Of a stretch of 64,000 bases of DNA, positions 13,207 to 26,600 are shown in pieces (within the stretch, counting starts at the first letter, position 1; each line of letters begins with the position of its first letter). A program made the translations under genes and the position numbers. Below the pieces are notes generated by a model, which saw nothing but the letters and a program-made list of their open reading frames with translations, had not been told where the DNA came from and ran no database searches. This DNA comes from Glandiceps talaboti (taxonomy: Eukaryota; Hemichordata; Enteropneusta; Spengelidae). The stretch lies in the NCBI RefSeq assembly GCF_964340395.1, contig NC_135554.1:20259592-20323591 (forward strand), read 5' to 3'.

Positions 13207-13371
13207 TTTTAGCTGGTGACTTCATTTTCTTCCAAAACTAGCATTCCGTTTTAGATGTGATGTCTTAGACATGGTCCAATCTCCGGGGTCCAATCCAATG
13301 TCATAATATATGGAGAATATCCACGACAAATATGCTTTCTACGTTCACGCTTATTCTGAAGAAAGACAAAA

Positions 13372-13376
<5 letters not shown>

Positions 13377-13406
<30 letters not shown>
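13377..13406. repeat. Poly(A) run, 30 nt
   Basis: Thirty A residues preceded by AAAATCTTT. It could be the tail of an old retroposon, but no body was recognised upstream. Confidence 0.9.
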
Positions 13407-13409
<3 letters not shown>

Positions 13410-13947
13410 TAAATTAGAGAACAGTTGTATCAGGTTTTTAGTGTATGTCTTCGGATTTCAGTATTACATTTATTGGCTGGAATCTGTCCCCGCCTACCCT
13501 GCATTTCGATAACAGAAATAAACACGGTATGGATTGCTGGTAAACTGAAACCATATATTTCAGTACTTTTATTTGGCGAGGTAACAAATGTCACGGAAAC
13601 ACTGTATGGTTAAGAAGACTTCGTGTTCTCCGTCGATTAAAAAAAACTATGTTTTAGGGAATCAAAAGACAAATGACGCACTTTAAAGATTGCAGTAAAT
13701 GTCAGACGGATATTAAATATCTAAGAGAAGTCCCTTAAAGTCTCTACTGAAACCTCTAGCTGTAATGTAAAAGAATGGTTGAAAATTGAGAGGATATGTG
13801 GTGATGACGTAGTTAATTCAAAATTCAACAATTACCATAGAAACGTAAGACGAGATCAATATTTCCCTCAACGAAGTTTAATAGTGGTTGATAATTAAAA
13901 GTGTTGAAACCCGCCTCTTCTTTACTAACATGCACTTCCAACAATCT

Positions 13948-14030
13948 GTTAAACCAATCACAACCTCCCTCTTAAAAACGACAACTATGTTTTGAACCAA
14001 TCACAGCATCTCACTTAAAAACGAATACTA
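13948..14030. repeat. Diverged 43-bp tandem duplication with two CCAAT boxes
   Basis: Units starting near 13,948 and 13,991 share AACCAATCACA, then CTTAAAAACGA at equal spacing. Each carries ACCAATCA, a CCAAT-box match. Confidence 0.6.
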
Positions 14031-14872
14031 ATGTCCTTTTACATTCCATTATGGTTTTCATGAATTGTGGTTTGGATATTTTCCAGATTTAATCCTAATT
14101 CTAAAAGTATAATTCATCTGTGATCTTATCCAAAACTCGTTCGATGATTACAGTCCCTTCGCTTACTGTTCCAGTGATTTCCTTTTTAATTTGTTCATAC
14201 CTAACTTCATCGATTCAAAGAAATACGATGTAAACTCGTAAACATTTCGTCTAAATTTACCAAGCTTCAGCGCGAGTCATCCACTTTAATATATAGTTTA
14301 TGATTGTCGATATTACCATTGTTAATTTTCCAAATCTGCTTCGAGCATTTCTACTGAGGGAAAGTTTAATGTGTTCATCCTGTCGAGCTAATTAATTTAA
14401 AAGTTCCTGCTCAGCAATATTGTACGAAGCAATTACTCTAGGGTGTATATCACAAAATACTATATTGTTCAAACTTGAATGTTTTGATTATTTTATTTGC
14501 CCTTTGGTATTTAAGAGCCGTGACTCCTGTAACCTGTACTTTACGTTTCCGTATATAAAACAAACATGTTTTTTTATTAAATATACTTGATAGTTGGGGG
14601 TTCTTTGATATATGCCAAATGTATGCCCTCCACATTTAGACGATGTTGTGTTTTATTGCAAGCAAACATGATGATAAAACAGTATTGTTGGCTAATCAAA
14701 TGGAAATTTTATTTGTACAAAAACATGGGATGACAAATCGATATGTTTTATCCATCTCTTTGCTGGTTTCCCTTTGCCAGTTACATGTTAATTATACCAT
14801 AGTGTGTAAAGATACTGCAGTTGAACATTTCAATATACGCTGATCATACTGAAGGTAATTGAGTATGTAAGA

Positions 14873-14993
14873 CATACATACATACATACATACATACATA
14901 CATACATACATACATACATACATACATACATACATACATGCATTCATATATACATAACATGCATGTATGTATGCATGTATGTATGTATGTATG

Positions 14994-15023
<30 letters not shown>
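14873..15023. repeat. Inverted tetranucleotide array: (ACAT)n then (ATGT)n
   Basis: About 70 bp of (ACAT)n (14,873-14,942), an 18-bp spacer, and about 63 bp of (ATGT)n (14,961-15,023). The second arm is the reverse complement of the first, so each strand could fold into a hairpin of about 60 bp. GTATGTAAGACA flanks both the left and right ends. Confidence 0.95.
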
Positions 15024-15066
<43 letters not shown>

Positions 15067-15090
15067 TGGACGGATGGACGGACGGACGGT
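15024..15090. repeat. (GACA)n and (GACG)n microsatellite
   Basis: About ten GACA units followed by GATGGACG/GACG variants, directly abutting the inverted array on the left. Confidence 0.95.
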
Positions 15091-15762
15091 CACGACAGAG
15101 AATCAAACTCAGAAAAAAAGTTTCAATATTGTTTTAACGATTTTGTTTTAATACTGTTAGTCAAAATTGACGACATAAAATGCAACGGGTTTATGTAATA
15201 GAAAATAGTAACAGAAATAAAGTTACTGACAACACACTTTTGAACTTAGGGAAAGGACACCTTTGAAAAATACCTCTTTGTCGATGCGTAATAAATAAAT
15301 TCCTTTTTAAAATCTATTTGAAATCCGTTAATAGTAATGGATAAAATAAACACATAATTTTCTATCAAACTTTTATCAGTGTTATGTCATGAGATCGTTG
15401 ATTGATCCATCGATTGATGGACGGATTGACTAATGAATGCATGAATGGCTGGCTGGCTGGCTGGCTGGTTGGTTGTATGGTTGGCTGGATCGATGGATGG
15501 TTGGATGGATGAATTGACCCCTTGTGAAACAAGATTGTGAAAATTAAAGAACCATCCTGTGTAAATACAATTTAGCTATTGAATCAGTATATTGTGTTGA
15601 ATTTAAAAGATTCATTACTAACACCTGGTGGCGCCCTGTAACTTTGCTAGTTTAGCTTAGTTATGAGTGTGACTAACAACTGCCCACATTATAGGAAAGA
15701 CACGGAAAAGCAGAAACGAAAGTTGTGGTTATTTTCGCACAGAGGTCGCATCCTGAGAGAGG

Positions 15763-15764
<2 letters not shown>

Positions 15765-15858
<94 letters not shown>
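15765..15858. repeat. (GA)n with G8 end
   Basis: About 43 GA units ending in a run of eight G at 15,851-15,858. Confidence 0.97.
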
Positions 15859-17640
15859 CAGGGAACACAGAAACAGAAGTAGAAACAGGGGCGACGGGCA
15901 ATGCTAGTACTTGTAGTGGTACTACAAGTAATGTACTACTAATGTTGAATTTAAGTTTAGAAATAAAAAAAGAGACAGAGATAGAGGGAGTCGTTATATT
16001 TTGGAAATGACGCGAATCAAAATTACACCGGCATTTGATTTTGTATCAATTATTTTGTCATTGAGCTTGTCCGACGTTGTGTGATCGTCCCTAACTAATA
16101 CAGCTCTGCAAGTCCTCTGTTAGCTCACGTCATTCAAGCAAATCGGAACGGAGTTTTTTCCGCCAGTTGTAGAAAATGTCGACGAAGCATGGGACAGGAT
16201 ATGTGGAGTATCCAGTGAAGAAATCATTCTATACTTTTGTGACTCCTTAGGCTGTGTGATGTACACATGTCATTTGGACCATAAGACTCATAAGACTGTA
16301 CAGTAGTACAAAAAAGGGAAGGGAAGGTTTCTGTGAGCGAAGTCGAAAACATTACAGAATACAAGGCTCTCTTACACGTTATTTGCTGCCATATTACTAT
16401 TAGCCATTTGTGAAGCCATAAAATACATGCAGGCGTATAGTGAAAGGATCCCAAAGATAGAAAAAAATTCTTGATAAATGAAATTAATTAGTAAGAATCC
16501 TTTGGAGTTAGGAAGGAATATTGAATTTCCTGTATTGATTTTCCCAGTAGGAAACCATGATAGAATTGTTTTATGAATTAAAATCCCAAAATATATACCT
16601 AATCCTCATCTATATGACCACTTTAATGACGTACCTCTTGACAAAATACAAAACAAACATCCTTTAAACAACTGTAGAGGGCGTACAAGGACAACGCTTA
16701 CAGTACTATAATGACTGTGAGAGTGTTCTTATAATTACATGGTATGATATTGCTCATTAAATTATTCGGTATTGTTGCAGATCTATGATGCTGAATAACT
16801 TGATCTGCCGTGTTTGTAATTTAGAAAACAAAGGAAGAGCTAGTGATAAGATGTATTTCATTTCTCACACGTAGATTTTTCAGTTACCTCTAACTTTTTT
16901 GCATGCAGAAAGATAAAATTGTAACAATTCACTTAATTCAGTGTACATTTTCTTGCCTTTGACTCATATGTGGTCACTTTTTTAAAATCGTATTCCAAAG
17001 AACGTGTTTGTGTACTTAACGTATAACTGTCTTCAGTTACTTCTGTTACACCTCATCAAACTCTCAAGGAAGTATTGTGACTGACGAGTATCTTATCCTG
17101 GGTCGAAATGATTTTTAAAAGTTTCAAGTAAAATAGAATAAAATTCCGACCTACATACCGTATTTTCTGAAGTCATGTTATGGGAAACAAGAAAAAGTTG
17201 TTTCTCTTGCCTAACTACAATACAAGTACTTCTATATACCCATTGTTTAACAAATACATTGCGTTAGGAAGAGCATACTCTACGGTAAATTTTGACAAAA
17301 CGAATACTTGTTTTTATACCCTATGCATGTAAATCATTAGCTTCCCTGAGATACAAGGATAGGTATGTCAGGTAACATAAAAGTTGTTTCAAAACCCTTA
17401 CATGTCATACACATTAAATAACACTTGGATTTCTATCGAAGGCGTTCCTACTACTAATGTAGGGGGTTTCTCTTCGTGTACATGACATGTTCCGGTCAAA
17501 ACAACATACTATTTCAATGATAAAAGGCTTTAATCGTGACACGCAGGTTTCATTGTTGGTTTTCAATAAGGAAATTAAGAAACTCTTACGAATCAAGTGG
17601 AAACAGCACTATATTTCTGGAAACAGGACAATTGCTCCGC

Positions 17641-17756
17641 GGACAAACGCCCCCCCCCCCCCCCCGATAAATGCACCCCATACAAATGGCCCCTTGACAA
17701 ACGCCCCCATAAGACAAATGCCCCTCGGACAAATGCCCCCGAACAAATGCCTCCGG
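17641..17756. repeat. C-rich minisatellite, about seven 14-16-bp units
   Basis: Units of the form GACAAATGCCCC start near 17,641, 17,666, 17,680, 17,694, 17,709, 17,725 and 17,740, with a 16-nt C-run (17,650-17,665) expanded in the first unit. The minus strand therefore has spaced G4-G5 runs plus G16, a possible G-quadruplex substrate. Frames through it encode low-complexity Asn/Ala/Pro peptides that I do not regard as real. Confidence 0.85.
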
Positions 17757-19974
17757 TAGGATTGTTATGGCGCACGATTCGACCACGAAAAGCATGTTTT
17801 TAGGGTTACTTAGCATTTCTACTGTAGTGCGAATAAAAAGATCGACAACGTCCTAAAACATGACAGATTCACCACGAAAAGGCGTGACACAATAGAAAAA
17901 ACCTAACAGTTAATATCGTTTATTTCAACTGTATGTGGTCATTACAACTGATTTCTGATAGTAATTATTTATTCCATTAAGTTGCCGTACATCAAATGAC
18001 GTCAAAGATCGGCACATTTTCTTCTGCGTACACGTCTGCTGGTAATGTGTCAACGGTGTGTTTTCAAACATGTACAGATAGGAAATCCCTTTACTAATGA
18101 AACAGATGGCAACAGAAGTGTAATATTAGACTGCTAGGAGAAGAGAGCCATCGTAACAGTGAGTTGTATTTCTATTATATTGCTATCATCAGTTGGGGAT
18201 TTTCCTAATTACACTTATGACAATGTAATCAAAGGTCTGGGTCCAAACAAAGATGGCGTGAAGGGATGCTATTAAATGTCATTAATAGCAGGTACTGTGT
18301 TCTGATAATTAGAACATGCTGTTGATTGGTGAAGCACTTAGGAATTTTCGATAAAATAGCAGTCTAAAAGGATTGTATTGAAGATGGGTTAAATGCAAAA
18401 CCTAAATATACTCGGCTTTTAACACGCAAGCTTTCCGTTGCTGAGAAAACACTATAATAAGATTATTATTGCACGTGTGGCTGTTAATTCCATTTCATTA
18501 CCTTCGGGTCGATTTGCGTGCTTACCATATACGAAACTCAAAATCGACTATGTTCGTATCTGTCTGTATACCACTCACACCTCAGCACGTTAATCTGTAG
18601 ATTTTAAGAGCGATGCAATGACATCTATGTTTCTGTATGGGATTTGCTCTGTTTGATCAGTGTTACAGTATCACTACTCTACGATCACTTGACTTTCTTC
18701 GTCCCCGTATTGTAACTCTTTGCTGATACTGAGTCAGTTAAACTATTATGCAGTTGCTTCCCCTAGCATCATGCTCACATCAAACAGGCAAAACTATAAA
18801 CAAATTATATAAATCATTGTGTAGCCTGCTTCAATATATCCATTGCAAACACTCAGACCACAAAAAGTTAGTGACAAAGTCAATAGTTTTGTTGCCATGT
18901 TGTAACATCCTACTAACAACTAGGGCTTGCAATAAATCTAGCCCAGCAATACCTTTTTGAGAGGATTATCTTCTGAACATATTTCACCGTACTGTAAACA
19001 TGGTCTTCAACTGCTTTTTGCTGATGCAATACATTATAGACTCTACCATTTTAATAATGATAATGGTATTTTTCTCATTCATAAAAGATAGATCGAAATT
19101 CATTTCTTGTACCAGGCAAAATATTCCATCAAATGCATAATATAAAGTCTATATCAATGCATAATATAAAATCAATAAAAAAAGAACACTAGGGAAATAA
19201 GAGTATTAGAATGATTAAAATGCATATTTAAGAGTCACATATAATTTTCAAAACAGATACAAATTAAATACAAATTTAAAATATTAAACATTTTCATAGT
19301 TTATGTGACAAAAGGTTTTAAAAGGCTAAAAGCAATTTACTAACCATTTTATTAGTACTTTAATGAATACAAATTGCGTTTCCTTTTTCATCATTTAGAA
19401 AATGCTTTGTGAATGAACAATTTGCTTTACACAGGACGGTGTACTTTATTCTTTAAAATATTCGACACTTTGTATTTTAAGCTTAGCAAACTCCCAAACT
19501 GCCACAGCTAAGTCGAATATATATATAATTCATTACATTTACACGTATAAGATGAAAACAAGTGTTAAAATACATTAAGTGCTGGTTCAGTGGCTAATTC
19601 AAGTAACGATCGACAAATCCGAGGTCGTACGTGACATGGGTCATTCAAGATTTTTGTCCCATACGTTGTACTGTTTATCAATAACTATCCACGAACATAC
19701 GAGGTGGTTAGCAAGGTGGTTAGGAGCGGGATAAAAAAATATTTTATTTTGTCATAAATTTGGGAAATGGAAGACTTTTCGCTATAGTAAATGTGTGGCA
19801 CTAAAATAAAGTAAAATGTCAACAAAGAACTATTTTTTTCCTCACTGTGTACTGCTTTGCATTCATAGCATTTCATACTACTACATACTAATTTGAAATT
19901 GATTGTGATGTCTGAAACATTATTGTCAGTTTTGGCCAATTTAGTTAGAGGGGAGTTGGGGGTCTGAGTCCTAA

Positions 19975-20030
19975 CTAAAAGAATTCAGTTTTTTATCCTA
20001 CGTTGAACTTATTGATCTCGCTCCTTACAT
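19975..20030. repeat. Dispersed repeat fragment, copy 2
   Basis: Matches 1,851-1,905 over about 50 bp in the same orientation (AAGAATTCAGTTTT, then TTATCCTAC and ATTGATCTC). Confidence 0.55.
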
Positions 20031-22162
20031 TGCTGTTTTTCACCATTCATTACAATGCAGATTTTGATATCAGTCGGAAATTGTGCGGCAATCAAATATG
20101 GACGTAATTGTATTCTTATTACTTCAATTCTCATATCAGGTTACTAATTATACTAATTCTATTATTCACCAAATTACCGATATGTCGAATTGTCTTTCCT
20201 AGCAATTTAGAATGCACCTGGCGAGACTCAGTAAGCCACTGAATTTTCGCAGGCATTCATATTGGAAAATGTATCGAACTGACATCTTCAACCTTTGCTG
20301 TATTGTTCTGTTTGATTTCGCCTACGCTTGTGAGAGGTAAATTTGATATTTCCAAATATAAATTACGTTATTGCACATCAAGGTTAACAAAAGGCAAAAC
20401 AAAATCTTCCTTACTGCCTGGGTGAATGTTATCATAACACCCTTATCGGTTAGGCTTCCAAAGAAGTGGTTGCGGTATTAATGCCTAGAGCTAAAATTTT
20501 ATTGTACATTATTGAAAATTTATTTTCACAAGAATTCCAAACTCGTATCTTCTGCATGCATTTAAAGAAGGCTTTAAAATATCAAAACCAATTATTATAA
20601 GCTTACCCATATCACAATGCCTGATAAAAACAGACACGATCCCATATAAATCAATCATCCAATCAATAACCCTGTAGATTGAAAAGAAGCGTGACAAACT
20701 TTGACACCCGTATGTTTGTAACTAACTACAGCCACGAACGAATCGTGACTGTACGACACACAGTTGTTGATAAACACCGAAAGAATACAACCCTGACCTA
20801 AATTGAAACTAAACATCAAGGGACAGCACCAGAACAGGTAACATGTTTCAAAACAGAACAGCGAGAAGAAAACATGAATTAATAATAACATATGGATATA
20901 CTAACGAGGCATTGCCGCTAAACCAGATGAGTCATCAACGTTACAAATCACATTCGATGGGTAGGATGAGTTTAAAGCTTCACATGAGAATTCTTTTGAA
21001 TTTTACCCGCAATGAGTTGTACATATTAATAAATCTTCTTGTGTCAACAAATGCGTTAACATGTCAGCAGTTGATATTATTCATTGTTACTGTAACTTTT
21101 GTTACAATATTGATTTACAAAACAGACTTTAGCCTAAAGTGGTCGCTATAACCCTTACAATACACGGTCACATTCATGTTCTTGGCAAGTCATTCTTCAA
21201 AAAAGGTTTTATCGTGCAAGAAGAAACTGCAAATAATAATATATGGATGGAAGAGGTCAAGTGATGACCACGTGTATCTAAAATGCAATATGTGCCAAAG
21301 GTATCAAAATATGTTGGTATTGTATCTGCTTTACCTTATCATTAATTGATGATATGAACTTATTTTATCAATAGAGTGCTCTCTACTTCATTTGCATTTT
21401 TAATATGAGGTTGATTTTGACAGTTATGCTGTTTTATGGACTTGCAAAGAGGGAAAGGGAAGTTGAAATGTTTTTAGGTCTTGTGTAATCGACTTAAGTA
21501 TATACTAAACCCTGGAGCGTTCATTCCAGGGGCTATGGAGAAATTGTAAATTGCCTTCAAATTGTATTTACTTTTGAAAACATATTTTGGGGTTATACGT
21601 AAACTGATATAGTTCATCTATAAATTGTTCATTCGGGTTGTTACTTTTTAATTTCTCCAGACTGAGTATGCTCTATTTCCTCAAAGTCTTTGCAGTGTGT
21701 ACTTACTACAAGTCATGTAGATATAAATGTAGGCGCTGGTGCTACATGAAGAAACCTTTTACAGTGAACAAATACTTACTATACTGTGAATAGGGGGAAT
21801 GCTACCGATGATGGCCCAACAGCTAGTAGTAAATCAAAAGAGGTGTATTATGCACGAAAGTTTCACACATTCTTAAAACGATCTGTGGATGATCGATGGC
21901 TTTTCGTATTATGTTTATAATATAATAATTTGACTGCTTTTAGACCGTCATAAAAATTGATATAGAACATGTTATATAAGTTTGTCTCTATCAATTTTGA
22001 AGTTAGTTTGACATTTGGCAACGTTTTGGTTGAAGAAAAGATACAATTACAAATGCTAGGAAGAGGTCTGGAAAACTAATATACTTTCAATTCAATAATT
22101 GGCCAGTGTTTTTAGGAAAGTCTCCAAACTGTGTACTTATTCTTCGAGTCATTTTCTAACGG

Positions 22163-22375
22163 AAAGATCACTATTCCAAGGGAACAAGAAATAATTCTCT
22201 TATCTGCAGTTAACGTGCATCGCTCTCACCGAGGAAAAAAAGTCTATAAATCGAGTAAAATGAAAACGTAAAGATCACTATTCCAAGGGAAAAAGAAATA
22301 AATCTCTTATCTGCAATTAAAGTGCATCGCTCTCACTGTTGACAAAAGTCTATAAATCGAGTGAAATGAAAACGT
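22163..22375. repeat. Diverged tandem duplication, about 107 bp x 2
   Basis: Units 22,163-22,269 and 22,270-22,375 share AAAGATCACTATTCCAAGGG, then CTCTTATCTGCA, GTGCATCGCTCTCAC and AGTCTATAAATCGAGT, with scattered substitutions and small gaps. Confidence 0.9.
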
Positions 22376-23170
22376 AATTAATTTCCAAGGTATGAAAATG
22401 CAATTGAAAATGGAGTATAACGAAATTCTTTATCTCCGCCTGTGAAAATATAGAGTTATGTGTGTTCCTAATTCCTTTCAGCCATTGTTGGAAATAACAT
22501 TAAGGATTCATGAGCATTGTTAATACAAATACACAAGATATCATTGAAGATGATTGCTTCCACCTTCAGTAGTTTAGTAGCTTGCTAGATTGAATTACGA
22601 CGTAATGATGTAACATGCGTCATATTTCGTGCAACTTCATAAGTGATGTTTATATTTATTGTTTAAGCCCGAATAGCCCTTGGTTACGACACATTGACTA
22701 CTTTTGAATTGATTGATACTCGTAATTGGAAGTAGACTGACTAATTAGTACAAGGTAAAGTGCTGGCGAGAAGGAACTATATTGAATACGAGATATAAGG
22801 AAGGTAGAAAAGTGGAATCCAATGCTGACGCTCTAACAGACAATTTAACCAGAAGAAAACGTTTCTTCTTTTTAATTGAAATGGCTTATGATATAAGGAT
22901 TCAATGCCCACAAGACATGTGTAATATAGAATATTAAGCTCTGAGCATTTCGCATACTTCCATTTCAATGTATTCACTCGACCTCCGTGTCACAGGCTGA
23001 TCGAACTGTTACATCAAGTACATAGCACTTTGACAAATTTTAGCCCGCTTGTTTGAATGCACGTGTTAAACTTTAGGGTAGCCAACTGCCCTTATGTTTA
23101 TTGATTAATCAACTACACTAGTCGTGTATTTAACTGTTTATGTTGGAAATTGTCTGATTCAATAGTGTTC

Positions 23171-23250
23171 TGTATTGTATTGTATTGTATTGTATTGTAT
23201 TGTATTGTATCGTATCGTATTGTATTGTATTGTATTGTATTGTATCGTAT
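23171..23250. repeat. (TGTAT)n pentamer microsatellite with CGTAT variants
   Basis: About sixteen TGTAT units; a few have T replaced by C to give CGTAT. The same pentamer and the same variant occur at 41,096-41,201. Confidence 0.95.
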
Positions 23251-23410
23251 ATATGTTTGTAAAGTTCTTTTGTGGATTATATGCCATACTACGCACTTTT
23301 GAAAATTAAATCAACTAATCTTGTCAAATTGCTTCATGTAGAACACGAAAACTTAAAATGCAAAGTAAACCGTTAACCAACTAACATTATGACATATATT
23401 AGTCAATCTG

Positions 23411-23651
23411 TAGTAGTGTAGTGTAGTGTAGTGTAGTCTAAACTAGTCTAGTCTAGTCTAGTCTAGTCTAGTCTAGTCTAGTCTAGTGGAGTGTAGTCTA
23501 GTCTAGTCTAGTCTAGTCTATCTAGTCTAGTCTAGTGTAGTGTAGTGTAGTGTAGTGCAGTCTAGACTAGTCTAGTCTAGTCTAGTCTAGTGCAGTGCAG
23601 TGCAGTGCAGTGCAGTGTAATGTAGTGTACATGTAGTGTAGTGTAGTGTAG
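23411..23651. repeat. Block-structured pentamer array, GTGTA / GTCTA / GTGCA
   Basis: About 48 five-base units whose variants are arranged in runs: TAGTG, then TAGTC, then TAGTG, TAGTC, TGCAG and TAGTG again. Palindromic AGTCTAGACT occurs at a block boundary near 23,560. Confidence 0.95.
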
Positions 23652-26600
23652 TTGATGTAAAGTCTATGGCTAGTTTTGTGGTGCCAGGGTTAGCAATCGT
23701 GGAATCACCGTGTGTTGAGAGTCTCTATAGGGCGTGACAAATACAATTATGTACAAAGTGATTCAATAAGGAAAACATTCGCGTAAAACGTATGCAAATT
23801 TCATGTCTTATAATACATTGAGGGAAGATGTTTTAAGGGGGCCGTATGTAGTAATTCTAGTGTTTGATTATGTCCTGAAAATTATCATATAGTCATCCAT
23901 ATTCTGTGCAATTCTCCTTCCTTTTGTTTAACCTAATAAACTTCATCATGATAAAATCAAAAATAAGCAATTCAAGGTTTTATGTTGTTATTTTTACGTA
24001 CCTTTGGGGATTTACTAAGAATGCTCACGCACGGAATACAGGTCGTTAAAGCCTTTAATTAATGTGGCATATATCGATTGCTGTAAACAAACGCCTTTTT
24101 CATGATTTAAACATGTCTCAAAATCGTGCAAGTCATTCAAAACAACCATTTGTACGTACTTGAGTCAGCACCAAACTGGAAACTTAAATGGCTATTTTTG
24201 GAAAGGTATATTACATAGAGTAAGCTTAATACAAGTATAATCAACACACACTCAATAACAATTATGGATCTTTTTAAATATGCATTGCGACAACTGAAAC
24301 CTTTAGATTCAGAAAACATATCTACAGATACATCCCGGGTGAATGATTATATAAGAGTGAATTAAATGAACAGGAATATTGGCGATAATAAAAGTTTAAC
24401 TACACTTTTCAATCCGTAAAATTTTCCCTTAGTTAAATAGCTAGCAAGGGAAACCCATTAAAAAATAACATAGCTCAAATCAAGCGTTACGTATTGTTAG
24501 TAAAGAGTTACATCGCATAGAAGAAAATTGTTTTAAATAAAATGGATAAACTAGAACTATACAGATGATACGTATGCAGTTCCGCAAAGGTTGATATTCT
24601 TTGTCATACTTGTATATCTGTGATAGACACTGATCAGCATAAACTCATAAAATGTCGACCCTTGTCATTTGAATGGAAATGACGTGAACATCTTTATAAA
24701 GATAAAGGACATATACAGATCCCTTATGTTGCTGAATGATACACGAGCGTATATTTCCTGCCAGGTACCATTTTTATCTGTAGATCGAAATGAAATGATT
24801 GTTACGTGAGAGAAACAGGGGAGGAAGATATTAATAGTACCTGCAGCTGAATTGTGTCACAGTCAACGAAATTATGTCAAAACAGTAGTCGTTGGATAAC
24901 ACTTGTTCAAAGAGTTATTCGTTCTCAAAATTGTGGGATTTCCAAATTTTGAAATGTGCCATCCGAGGGCAACTGGGTGATTATTTGTAAGGACATGACC
25001 CCATCGTGTACTTGTTATCGGTCAATATAAGTACATCTGATATTTTTATACTCTCAAATACGGTGAATAACGTTTATCTAGTGATATTGCAATGTGTTAT
25101 AATGTTTTCATATGTACCTTGGCATGTTATTTATTACTCATCCGCGTTCTGGGTGAATATAGTAATTGAGAAGCCGTGTATTTTGTCACGAATGTTGATA
25201 ATGGAAATTATGCTATAAAATATGATTTATTTTGTGCAAGATGGTTTTCGTCATGGTGACTTAAAATATAAAGTTTGACAACCGAGGTACACCTATAACA
25301 GTATTTCTACCGAGAACGCAATATCGAGTGTTCTTGAATGTAATGTCTTCTAGAATGACCTCTTCATCACCAGCAAGCTCAAATAAAAGTATTAAAGGTT
25401 CGAACAAAGTGTCCATGTAATACCTGTCAATTCGGGTATACGTTGAATGCTAGCTTTCATCAGCAGACAAGTTATGTGTTAAAGTTCTTCGTGCAACCCT
25501 TCGCTTTTGACTTGTTACATTCAATGAATAAGTTACCTTGAACACTAATTTCCAATATTATCAAGACATGCGCTAACGTCAGGAAAGTGTTAGTATGCAT
25601 TAGGTATCATAAGTAGGTCATGCATAATTGAAGTGAACGCTCGACGGGTGTTTTATGAGACGTATAATGCAACTAAACAATGCATCATTGAAAAGTAACT
25701 TCCTTTATGGACAAGTGTGTAAATCGTGGATATTCATTTTCCATGCTAAAATGTGCGTTGCATTTGATGACATCAAGAGAAACGTTGACAATATGCGGGA
25801 TTAATGCTACATGAGCTCTGATAATTGTGTGTGATGAAGGTAACTTTTTTTCGAATTCGCAAAGGGCTACTTCTTGTTTTATTTATCATTTCTGGTTTCG
25901 TGCTAATTCTTTTTGACGCCTGTTTCAATAATGTATATGTTGTGGTTATACAAATGATTGCAGTATACACCACTGGTTTCCCCTCGGGTCTCCAATTTCT
26001 TTAATCATGCGTATTGTAGAGTCATAAACATGGGGTTGAAGTGTATGCAGCTGAAATATGGAGATTTAAAGCTGAAGCAAAATCCTGTCTTCTTTTTGAA
26101 TATTGATAGACATAAAACTTGAAAAGAAATATCAAATGTCCATAAATTAATATTCAGAAGTGCTCTTTGACAAAAGGGCTCTTTGTTGTACTTATTAAAT
26201 CACGAATTTGAATTTTTAATGATGTATATGTTTTAACCTTTTCCTCTGTGCTACTGTAAGATGTCTCTTGTACTCCGTCAAATCCCTGCTGACGGGACTA
26301 CTTTTTTGTAACGAAAGAACTATCGCAATATTACATTATTCGCTGACTGATTTTCGATGATATCTTACCGTTAGCTTTTGAGTGGCATTATATTCAGAAA
26401 TATTATACCCACGGGCGCTGATTGAACCTAAAACCGGTTCTATACATGTGGAAATTGAATGAACAGAGCCATGCATTATATCGAGATAAATCAATATGTT
26501 GGGATTTGTAAGCCATCTCAACAAGGAATTAACTCAATCTATTATCCTTTTTCATTTGCATCATGACTTTCTCTATGGATACGTCGATATCGCGATAGAA

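Larger units (their letters stand above)
13207..23163. other. Intergenic, repeats only
   Basis: No supported gene. It holds a 30-nt A-run (13,377-13,406), a CCAAT-containing 43-bp duplication (13,948-14,030), the inverted CATA/TATG array (14,873-15,088), mixed GATG/GCTG repeats (15,400-15,520), (GA)n (15,765-15,851), the CAAATGCCCC minisatellite (17,641-17,756), a TGACGTCA CRE-like octamer (17,997-18,004), the second copy of a dispersed repeat (19,975-20,030) and a diverged tandem duplication (22,163-22,375). Confidence 0.5.

Noticed and set aside
15625-15645. CTGGTGGCGCC resembling a CTCF core
   Set aside because: The match is partial and flanking consensus bases are absent.
15663-16010. 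Arg-Glu repeat protein
   Set aside because: Translation of the (GA)n microsatellite. The same applies to Ser-Leu, His-Thr, Ile-Tyr and Val-Cys frames at 12.0, 28.9, 35.8, 42.6, 54.8 and 56.5 kb.
17997-18004. TGACGTCA, a full CRE octamer
   Set aside because: Expected by chance at about one per 64 kb in either orientation, and no promoter is adjacent; mentioned in the gap entry only.
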